DNA from: a virus
Length of the DNA stretch: 28,213 bases
Strand: one strand, 5' to 3'
Virus record (IMG/VR): IMGVR_UViG_3300002144_000048
Span: 1-28,213 of that record
Below the pieces are notes generated by a model. That model searched no databases and was not told the DNA's origin. It saw only the letters and a program-made list of their open reading frames with translations. Positions within the stretch are counted from its first letter, which is position 1, and every line of letters begins with the position of its first letter. A program made the position numbers and the translations under genes. Positions 22,296 to 27,640 of the stretch are shown piece by piece.

Positions 22296-22323
22296 CTTTA
22301 ATAAGGGCGAGTGGTTATTAAAG
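22296..22323. repeat. 9-bp inverted repeat between divergent promoters
   Basis: CTTTAATAA (22296-22304) and TTATTAAAG (22315-22323), 10-nt loop. It lies upstream of both the minus-strand promoter elements and the lysin promoter. It may be an operator shared by both sides or part of a transcript hairpin. Confidence 0.5.
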
Positions 22324-22342
22324 GTTCGCACAATATATAACC

Positions 22343-22350
22343 TATTTATA
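22343..22350 (-). promoter_or_regulatory. T4-type late promoter on the minus strand for the lysis/membrane block
   Basis: Plus-strand TATTTATA is TATAAATA on the minus strand, an exact late-promoter octamer. It is about 119 bases upstream of the EF-hand gene and points towards it. It overlaps the region just upstream of the divergent lysin promoter. Confidence 0.6.
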
Positions 22351-22353
22351 TGG

Positions 22354-22382
22354 TTTACTTATTTTAAGAACTGTGATATAAT
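22354..22382 (+). promoter_or_regulatory. Promoter of the SleB-type lysin
   Basis: TTTACT (22354-22359), 17-bp spacer, TGa, TATAAT (22377-22382). AAGGA precedes ATG 22411. Confidence 0.75.
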
Positions 22383-22410
22383 AAATAATCTAAAGATATA
22401 AGGAAAATAC

Positions 22411-22944
22411 ATGAAAATATCCAACATAGTTTCGGGCATGCTAAACCTTGCCTTGATCGCAGGTCTCATATTCTGGGCAGTCCAAGCCCAGGCAATCACT
22501 ATTAGATTACAATATGATCTTGATTTTGAAACACAACTAGAATGCATTGCCCAAAACATATATCATGAAGCACGAAATGAAAGCGAACTCGGTATGCGGG
22601 CTGTGGCTTGGGTGACTCTCAATAGAGTCCAAAGTTCAGCATATCCTACTACTGCATGTGATGTAGTATTTCAAGCTAGGCTAGACAGTAATGGCAATCC
22701 AATTAAGAACAAATGCCAGTTCTCGTGGTTCTGTGATGGTAAGACAGATAGAATTTTAAACCCTGAGAAGTGGGCATTATCTGTTCTCGTTGCTTCTGAT
22801 ATAATGCGAAACTATAGTAAGTACCCAGATCCAACTGGCAATGCTATTATGTATCATGCCAACTATGTAAAACCAGCATGGGCTGCAGACTATAAAAGAG
22901 TTGTTGCTATTGATGCTCACATCTTTTATACAGACAAGAACTAA
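22411..22944 (+). CDS. Exported cell-wall hydrolase, SleB/CwlJ (Hydrolase_2) family
   Basis: A 177-residue endolysin. Residues 1-28 are a signal peptide or signal anchor (positive start, hydrophobic 10-24, AQA before the mature part). The catalytic domain begins LECIAQNIYHEARNESELGM with the family glutamate at E53, then VAWVTLNRV, CQFSWFCDGK and AIMYHANYVKPAW. SleB-family enzymes cleave peptidoglycan glycan strands. A secretory N-terminus means it can reach the periplasm without a large-hole holin; the holin-like gene at 21630 may act as a pinholin or trigger. Four cysteines may form disulfides outside the cytoplasm. Confidence 0.88.
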   Translation: MKISNIVSGMLNLALIAGLIFWAVQAQAITIRLQYDLDFETQLECIAQNIYHEARNESELGMRAVAWVTLNRVQSSAYPTTACDVVFQARLDSNGNPIKNKCQFSWFCDGKTDRILNPEKWALSVLVASDIMRNYSKYPDPTGNAIMYHANYVKPAWAADYKRVVAIDAHIFYTDKN

Positions 22945-23102
22945 TGAAATATGAATACTTGGTTAAAATGTCTATTGATCAACTGATACCATACTTTATA
23001 ACACAGACTATAATCGCCATTATGTTCTTGGCAATACCATATGGCATTATTTATTGGGTATATGCGATAATAAAGGAGTACATGAATGCTAAAAGACTTT
23101 AA
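22944..23102 (+). CDS. Small membrane protein, 52 aa
   Basis: A 52-residue protein starting at TAATG behind the lysin. Residues 17-43 are a hydrophobic helix (YFITQTIIAIMFLAIPYGII then YWVYAII) followed by a short basic end (KEYMNAKRL). Coupling to the lysin gene and its single membrane segment make it a candidate holin or antiholin; there is no sequence motif to decide. Confidence 0.6.
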   Translation: MKYEYLVKMSIDQLIPYFITQTIIAIMFLAIPYGIIYWVYAIIKEYMNAKRL

Positions 23103-23145
23103 TGATTTCTGTGATTGGTTTGCTAATCTATTTAAGCACCTGTGA
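23086..23145 (+). CDS. Possible 19-residue micropeptide
   Basis: ATG 23086 follows GGAG (23075-23078) by seven bases and overlaps the end of the membrane-protein gene. The peptide MLKDFNDFCDWFANLFKHL is an amphipathic helix rich in aromatic residues. Too short to be certain; a good ribosome-binding site is the only support. Confidence 0.3.
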   Translation: MLKDFNDFCDWFANLFKHL

Positions 23146-23170
23146 TATAAAAATATAGTGATATAAACTT

Positions 23171-23199
23171 AAAAAGGGGGTTGACAGCTCCCTTTTTTT
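23171..23199 (+). terminator. Intrinsic terminator whose loop contains a -35 hexamer
   Basis: AAAAAGGGGG (23171-23180) pairs with CTCCCTTTTT (23188-23197) through one G-T wobble, with loop TTGACAG and a seven-T run. It ends the lysin operon. The loop sequence is also the -35 of the next promoter. Confidence 0.8.
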
Positions 23200-23212
23200 A
23201 TGTTACTATAAT
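23181..23212 (+). promoter_or_regulatory. Promoter embedded in the terminator
   Basis: TTGACA (23181-23186), then either TGt-TACTAT (23204-23209) at 17 bp or TATAAT (23207-23212) at 20 bp. It drives the genes from 23236. Confidence 0.65.
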
Positions 23213-23235
23213 ATCAAACATAATGGAGATATACT

Positions 23236-23421
23236 ATGACATACAACCTTGATATGCAGACCAATGATGCTATTACTAGCCGTCTGGCTTCTATTGTGCG
23301 GCGTGCAAATATGTTCAATCACGACCGAGACGATATCTTAGAAGAGATATCATACTTTGTACAAACTCTACAAGTCAATGCCGCACAGGTAGAAAAACGT
23401 ATGATAAGCGAGGCAGTATAA
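23236..23421 (+). CDS. Small helical hypothetical protein, 61 aa
   Basis: A 61-residue, mostly helical protein (NDAITSRLASIVRRANMFNH, then DDILEEISYFVQTLQVNAAQ). GGAG precedes ATG 23236. It is linked to the following small gene by TAATG. No family recognised. Confidence 0.7.
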   Translation: MTYNLDMQTNDAITSRLASIVRRANMFNHDRDDILEEISYFVQTLQVNAAQVEKRMISEAV

Positions 23422-23561
23422 TGGACGAGAATCGTGATGCATGGCGACTTCAGAACCTTGAAGATATGGTAGAGAAATCTAAATACACATCAAACTATTA
23501 TATGTGGTTCAATAAGCTTGAAGAGTTCAAGCGGTTACTAAAACGTGAGGTCAATCCGTGA
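23421..23561 (+). CDS. Small helical hypothetical protein, 46 aa
   Basis: A 46-residue protein that exactly fills the space between its neighbours: TAATG at the start and GTGA at the end. Charged and aromatic helices (AWRLQNLEDMVEKSKY and YYMWFNKLEEFKRLLKREV). Coupling on both sides supports it as a real gene. Function unknown. Confidence 0.65.
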   Translation: MDENRDAWRLQNLEDMVEKSKYTSNYYMWFNKLEEFKRLLKREVNP

Positions 23562-24106
23562 ATATCTTTATCTTGGATAACAATCCTATTAAGGCTGCTC
23601 AGTTACAATGTGACAAGCATGTTGTAAAGATGATTGTCGAGTCTGCCCAAATGCTTTCAACAGCACACCGTCTACTCGATGGTGTTGTCAGTGTTGGTGT
23701 ATCTAAATCTGGTCGTAAAGCTAAACAGTGGTTTCATCCTAAGCATGATGATCTATTGTACAAAGCTGTACATATGGGTCACCCGTGTACTGTATGGACT
23801 ATGGAATCTGTTGCTAACTATATTTGGCACTATGATCACTTTATGTCTTTGTGCTATGAGTATCAATATCGTTACGGTAAAGTTCATGCTACACAAACTA
23901 GACTTGAAGATGTTCTTTCTATACCACCTAGAAACATACCAATGCATGGTCTTACACCATTCAGGCTAGCTATGGGCGTAGCACCAGAGTGTATTGACGA
24001 ATCTAACCCAGTAATATCTTATCGTAAGTTCTATCAAACAAAACAAGCAAGGTTCAAGATGGCTTGGACCAAACGTGAAGTACCTGACTGGTTTCAAATT
24101 GCATAA
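23558..24106 (+). CDS. Conserved-type phage protein, 182 aa (GTG start)
   Basis: A 182-residue protein beginning MNIFILDNNPIKAAQLQCDK followed by HVVKMIVESAQMLSTAHRLL. This D-x2-P-x2-A-x6-DKH-x-VKM pattern occurs in many phage proteins without established function. Further histidine-rich segments (FHPKHDDLLYKAVHMGHPC, YIWHYDHF) and PPRNIPMHGLTPFRLAMGV suggest a metal-binding or enzymatic domain. The C-terminus is KREVPDWFQ. The GTG start is set by the GTGA overlap. I do not assign a reaction. Confidence 0.75.
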   Translation: MNIFILDNNPIKAAQLQCDKHVVKMIVESAQMLSTAHRLLDGVVSVGVSKSGRKAKQWFHPKHDDLLYKAVHMGHPCTVWTMESVANYIWHYDHFMSLCYEYQYRYGKVHATQTRLEDVLSIPPRNIPMHGLTPFRLAMGVAPECIDESNPVISYRKFYQTKQARFKMAWTKREVPDWFQIA

Positions 24107-24115
24107 AAAAATCAT

Positions 24116-24130
24116 TTATTTTTAAAATAA
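24116..24130 (+). promoter_or_regulatory. 15-bp palindrome upstream of the helicase-HNH promoter
   Basis: TTATTTT-T-AAAATAA, a perfect palindrome ending three bases before the -35 at 24134. It matches the palindrome at 12164-12178 in sequence and spacing. Confidence 0.7.
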
Positions 24131-24133
24131 GTG

Positions 24134-24162
24134 TTGACATTTGATTTTAGATGGTATATTAT
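24134..24162 (+). promoter_or_regulatory. Promoter of the helicase-HNH gene
   Basis: TTGACA (24134-24139), 17-bp spacer, TATTAT (24157-24162); TATATT at 24155 is an alternative -10. The leader AAAGAAAGAGAT then TATATTATG repeats that of the restriction gene at 12246. Confidence 0.8.
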
Positions 24163-24199
24163 ATAAGAATAGAGAAAACAAAAGAAAGAGATTTATATT

Positions 24200-26023
24200 A
24201 TGACAAACTATCCAAAGCCTGTAATGCGGGACTACCAAAAAGAGTACATCTATAATCCTATAATGGACGTGATGGCTGATCGTATCTCTACGCATCGCAA
24301 ATCCAAATCTTTGCTAAAATTCTTAGCACTTAGCACAAGTTCTGGTAAAACTTTTACCGCATGCAACTTTGTTGTGCCTGCTATCGTAGAGATGGGTTGT
24401 GATGTTATATACACGGTTCCTAACTGTGCCTCTATCGAAGAGGTAACAGAAGAGTTAAAACTACAATTGCCAGACCATCTGGTGTGGGGCGATAAAAGCC
24501 TGTTCGGTGGGAACTTCGAAGTTCCTAAGCTGAAGACTGGTCAACAAATGGTGGCTGTGATGCATCCAACAGTTTGTAGCAGCGGCGACAATCGGGAGAT
24601 AATTGCTGATTTGTGCAAAGACCGTAAAGTTGTTTTCATTTCAGATGAAGCGCACTTGGGTTTAACCTGTCCAGATGCAGAGTATACTCGTATGGCTTTT
24701 GGTGGCTACAATGCTAAGCATGAGGCCAACTGGTTTGATGCTATCGTTAGTTTTGAAACAGTTGCTTGGTTTATGATTTCTGCCACACCTCGGGCTCCAG
24801 TGTTTGTGTGTGAAGATACGTATGATATAATATCCGAGTATTATGATCGTGAGGTTCTATGTGCTTCACAGAAAGCTATCAAGAAAGTTGTTTTCTATAC
24901 CGATGACAGCGCAGCATACAATAACTGCTCTAAAAACAAGCGTAATGAAGCCGACGATATAATACGTGAATTGGATTGTGCTGAAATTTCGAATGATAGC
25001 ATTTCTGTATGCCCGAATAATTTTACTCAACTCAATGCAAATCTTGTCAACGGATTTAAAGATGAAGTTGATTGGCTGAATATGGTCACCAAAGAGTTTG
25101 ATTTGCCTGCTACTAAACCAGCAGGTATTATCCAAACAAACGGAGACAAAGCGCATCAGATATACCATTCTCTAGGCGTGATGGGTATGTTTCCGGTAAT
25201 TACTACGACCCGAGATAAGCAGGTATATGGCTTTGCAAAGCCCAACTATCAGCATGAATTTAATAAAGATAAGCCAAACTCTGCACAAGCTATCAGTTTT
25301 GTTGGCAATTACTCGAATGAGTATAATGTTCTGGTTGCCAATAAAATCGTCGGCGAAGCTGTTAATTTGCGTAATGCTAACTTTCTTGTGAGTGATCACT
25401 ACCGTGACAGCTGTAATGATACTGATATTACCACTACTGTTGAGCAGTTGCTTGGTCGGGTGATTCGTTGGCCAGATGTTGAAGGCATCAATAACTGGAA
25501 AGACGCTATTGAATATCGTGAGGCACGTATCGCTGATGGTGTTCCTCGTGACGTAATGGATCGCTGGATTGATATTGTTTTTAAATATGAAGTGCACATG
25601 GCTTACAGCCCAATCAATGCAGCTGGAGTTAAAAAATTCTTATCAAAACACACCTTTGGGACAGTCGAGTGGGCAAATTATCTGAAACGTTTTGATGTTA
25701 TAAGCCGTGCTAGATATGGTACTAAGGGTACTAAGACTCCTTGGTCACAAGAAGGCACTCAGGAGTACAAGGCATATCGTGATGATAATCCACACTGCGA
25801 GATTTGTCCTCGTACATCAAATGGTATTCCAGCATGTGAGGCATCTTACGCTGGTCGAATCCCAGAGAACCACATTCTCGAAAGAAATGAGGTTCACCAC
25901 ATAGACGGAGATCACTCCAACAATGATTTGTCAAATCTAGTGACTGTTTGTCCAGTAGTGCACTATTCCATCTCTGTGGAAGAAAGGCATTTTATCAATA
26001 AGCAGTATAGAAATGCTGCTTAA
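24200..26023 (+). CDS. SF2 DEAH helicase fused to a C-terminal HNH endonuclease
   Basis: A 607-residue two-domain protein. Helicase part: RDYQKEYI (Q-like motif), Walker A STSSGKTF (G49-K50-T51), DEAH box SDEAHLG (149-152), motif III SATPRAP (194-197), motif VI EQLLGRVIRWP (Q416, R420, R423). Nuclease part: CEIC (533-536), VHHIDGDHSNNDLSNLVTVC (H566, H567, N575, N579, C584) and a final H588: a complete zinc-stabilised HNH site. SF2 translocases fused to nucleases resemble restriction or anti-phage effectors more than the T4 UvsW helicase, which lacks HNH. It shares its promoter cassette with the restriction-modification operon. Target unknown; host or rival DNA is likely. Confidence 0.85.
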   Translation: MTNYPKPVMRDYQKEYIYNPIMDVMADRISTHRKSKSLLKFLALSTSSGKTFTACNFVVPAIVEMGCDVIYTVPNCASIEEVTEELKLQLPDHLVWGDKSLFGGNFEVPKLKTGQQMVAVMHPTVCSSGDNREIIADLCKDRKVVFISDEAHLGLTCPDAEYTRMAFGGYNAKHEANWFDAIVSFETVAWFMISATPRAPVFVCEDTYDIISEYYDREVLCASQKAIKKVVFYTDDSAAYNNCSKNKRNEADDIIRELDCAEISNDSISVCPNNFTQLNANLVNGFKDEVDWLNMVTKEFDLPATKPAGIIQTNGDKAHQIYHSLGVMGMFPVITTTRDKQVYGFAKPNYQHEFNKDKPNSAQAISFVGNYSNEYNVLVANKIVGEAVNLRNANFLVSDHYRDSCNDTDITTTVEQLLGRVIRWPDVEGINNWKDAIEYREARIADGVPRDVMDRWIDIVFKYEVHMAYSPINAAGVKKFLSKHTFGTVEWANYLKRFDVISRARYGTKGTKTPWSQEGTQEYKAYRDDNPHCEICPRTSNGIPACEASYAGRIPENHILERNEVHHIDGDHSNNDLSNLVTVCPVVHYSISVEERHFINKQYRNAA

Positions 26024-26067
26024 ATGTCACACTTTCTTTTGATTTGATAATAAATGCGTTTGCCATC

Positions 26068-26106
26068 AAAATAAGTCTTTACATTTGATTCTATATGATG
26101 TATATT
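26068..26106 (+). promoter_or_regulatory. Promoter with AAAATAA half-site
   Basis: AAAATAA (26068-26074), three bases, TTTACA (26078-26083), 17-bp spacer ending in TG, TATATT (26101-26106). Its spacer (TTTGATTCTATATGATG) resembles that of the helicase promoter. The leader has TATAGAGAAAACAAAAGAG. Confidence 0.8.
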
Positions 26107-26142
26107 GATTGTATAGAGAAAACAAAAGAGAAAGTTATTTAG

Positions 26143-26601
26143 ATGGCATACGTTTCACAAGCAGACAAAGCAGAATTAGTACCAGCAATCAAAGCCGTAA
26201 TGAAAAAATACGACATGAAATGTTCTATTTCAGTTCGTCATCATTCGACACTTGTTGTTACTGTAAAATCAGGCGCTATTGATTTCAGCGAACATTTAGA
26301 ATCTGCCAAAGCTTGGGCAAATGATTATATTCAAGTTAACACTTACTGGATCAATGATCATTACAAAGGCATCATACGCAACTTCTTACTTGAACTTAAA
26401 GATGCAATGGAAGGCCCTGGCTTCTATAACAACGATGATGTGATGACAGACTACTTCAACCGTAGTCACTATGTTGATATCAATATCGGGCAGTGGGGCA
26501 AGCCTTACGTTCATGTTAAAGGCACAAAAATCAATGTGTCTAACATGGATATCGTAGCCGATCGCAGCAAACCAGCTTACATAGTTGATTGTGCTGCATA
26601 A
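26143..26601 (+). CDS. Hypothetical early protein, 152 aa
   Basis: A 152-residue protein starting MAYVSQADKAELVPAIKAVM. It contains KYDMKCSISVRHHSTLVVTV, VNTYWINDHYKG and NIGQWGKPYVHVKG. A form of this protein (helix, then RHHSTLVV strand, then NxGxWxKPY) is widespread in phages; it recalls the LPD29-type accessory domain, but I am not sure of that match. It has its own strong promoter, no clear SD beyond GAGAAAG, and is monocistronic. Confidence 0.75.
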   Translation: MAYVSQADKAELVPAIKAVMKKYDMKCSISVRHHSTLVVTVKSGAIDFSEHLESAKAWANDYIQVNTYWINDHYKGIIRNFLLELKDAMEGPGFYNNDDVMTDYFNRSHYVDINIGQWGKPYVHVKGTKINVSNMDIVADRSKPAYIVDCAA

Positions 26602-26619
26602 AATAGTTTGTAATTATTT

Positions 26620-26658
26620 AAAATAGTTCTTGACAACTCCATTTTAATATGCTATAAA
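26620..26658 (+). promoter_or_regulatory. Promoter with AAAATAG box
   Basis: TTATTT followed directly by AAAATAG (26620-26626), three bases, TTGACA (26630-26635), 17-bp spacer, TGc, TATAAA (26653-26658). The leader begins GATTGTATAGAGA as at 26107. Confidence 0.8.
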
Positions 26659-26690
26659 GATTGTATAGAGAGAAAACAAGAGGTACTAAA

Positions 26691-26966
26691 ATGACAAAAA
26701 CAAATATCGTAATCAACTTCGACAAATCAATCCGCACTGCTACGCTTTCCATGGCTAACTGGAATGCAAATAATACAATCAACTGGGATTTCGTTGAAGC
26801 TGACGTTTGGATGGATCTCAGCAAATGGTATGATCGCTCTGATATTGATGCTATTATGAAATCCGATTTTGATGCCTATGCTGAAGAAACTGAAGACTGG
26901 ATGAAAAACTGTAGTGTCACTACTTTTGAAGAATTCGAATGCTTAACTTATGTGGGGTTATCGTAA
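26691..26966 (+). CDS. Hypothetical early protein, 91 aa
   Basis: A 91-residue acidic protein (MTKTNIVINFDKSIRTATLS), with tryptophan-rich middle (NWNANNTINWDFVEADVWMD) and an acidic helix. ATG 26691 is preceded by AGAGG; an upstream TTG is not needed. TAATG couples it to the next gene. Character (short, acidic, strong promoter) fits a host-takeover protein; no motif supports a specific target. Confidence 0.7.
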   Translation: MTKTNIVINFDKSIRTATLSMANWNANNTINWDFVEADVWMDLSKWYDRSDIDAIMKSDFDAYAEETEDWMKNCSVTTFEEFECLTYVGLS

Positions 26967-27199
26967 TGACATTTAGAATCCCCGCATTTTGTGAACTTGA
27001 AATGAGTTTTGAAGAAGCCAAGGACACTCTAACTTTTCATGGCGACTTGCTTGCTGGTCTGAAACACGTTGACGATATGTGGAAAAGCCACTGTGAGTGC
27101 CCCGAATACACTAGCGATACTGAGTTCTATGAAAACTGGATCTACGAAGTTAATGCTTACAACGTAGTTGTCGAAACAATGAAACCCCTTTTCGTTTAA
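26966..27199 (+). CDS. Hypothetical early protein, 77 aa
   Basis: A 77-residue acidic helical protein starting at TAATG (MTFRIPAFCELEMSFEEAKD). It has a Cys-x-Cys (HCECPE) and closes YNVVVETMKPLFV. Upstream in-frame starts exist within the previous gene but have no ribosome-binding site. Function unknown. Confidence 0.65.
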   Translation: MTFRIPAFCELEMSFEEAKDTLTFHGDLLAGLKHVDDMWKSHCECPEYTSDTEFYENWIYEVNAYNVVVETMKPLFV

Positions 27200-27210
27200 G
27201 GAAATATATT

Positions 27211-27591
27211 ATGATCTATACTTTTGCAGATGAATTGATTTCTGATCTTCACAAAGATGCTCACGGCATGCGCCCTTCTGCAGCCTTTATGGACGCTTGG
27301 TTGTTTGACTCCGATGATGGCAAGCAAGCCACATGGGACTATCTTGTTATGGTGATGAAAGAGTCGCAGGAACAAGAAAAAGATGCTGAGGCTCAAGCCC
27401 TGCTAGTGTTCAAAGACAAGCTTAGAAATATTATGGCTGACTATGGTTATGCCTGGAAGCAAGCGCTCCGTAAATGGTTTCTTGAGACCAAACGGGGAAA
27501 TGATATTGAAGAGTTTTTGTGGGAGCAAGGCTTATCGTATGATAAAATCCATGAGATCACTGGGTGTTATTTTGAAAGAGTGGACAGGTAA
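27211..27591 (+). CDS. Conserved phage protein of unknown function, 126 aa
   Basis: A 126-residue protein. Its first half FADELISDLHKDAHGMRPSA then AFMDAWLFDSDD and KQATWDYLV has the SDLxKDAxGxRP pattern met in many phage proteins of unknown function. The second half is a charged helix (KESQEQEKDAEAQALLVFKD) and a C-terminal EEFLWEQGL segment. AAGGA precedes ATG 27211. It ends the early cluster before the late promoter at 27607. Confidence 0.75.
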   Translation: MIYTFADELISDLHKDAHGMRPSAAFMDAWLFDSDDGKQATWDYLVMVMKESQEQEKDAEAQALLVFKDKLRNIMADYGYAWKQALRKWFLETKRGNDIEEFLWEQGLSYDKIHEITGCYFERVDR

Positions 27592-27606
27592 ATAAATATC
27601 TTCTGT

Positions 27607-27614
27607 TATAAATA
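27607..27614 (+). promoter_or_regulatory. T4-type late promoter (TATAAATA)
   Basis: Exact late octamer 27 bases before the start codon at 27641, with no -35 element. Confidence 0.7.
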
Positions 27615-27640
27615 ACTAAAAGTTTTCTAAAAGGTTATAT

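Noticed and set aside
25172-25597. 141-codon minus-strand frame inside the helicase-HNH gene
   Set aside because: Lies across conserved helicase motifs with no start site or promoter; a shadow.
26037-26071. TTTTGAT...ATCAAAA as a terminator after the helicase-HNH gene
   Set aside because: Seven weak AT pairs with a 21-nt loop; too unstable to claim.
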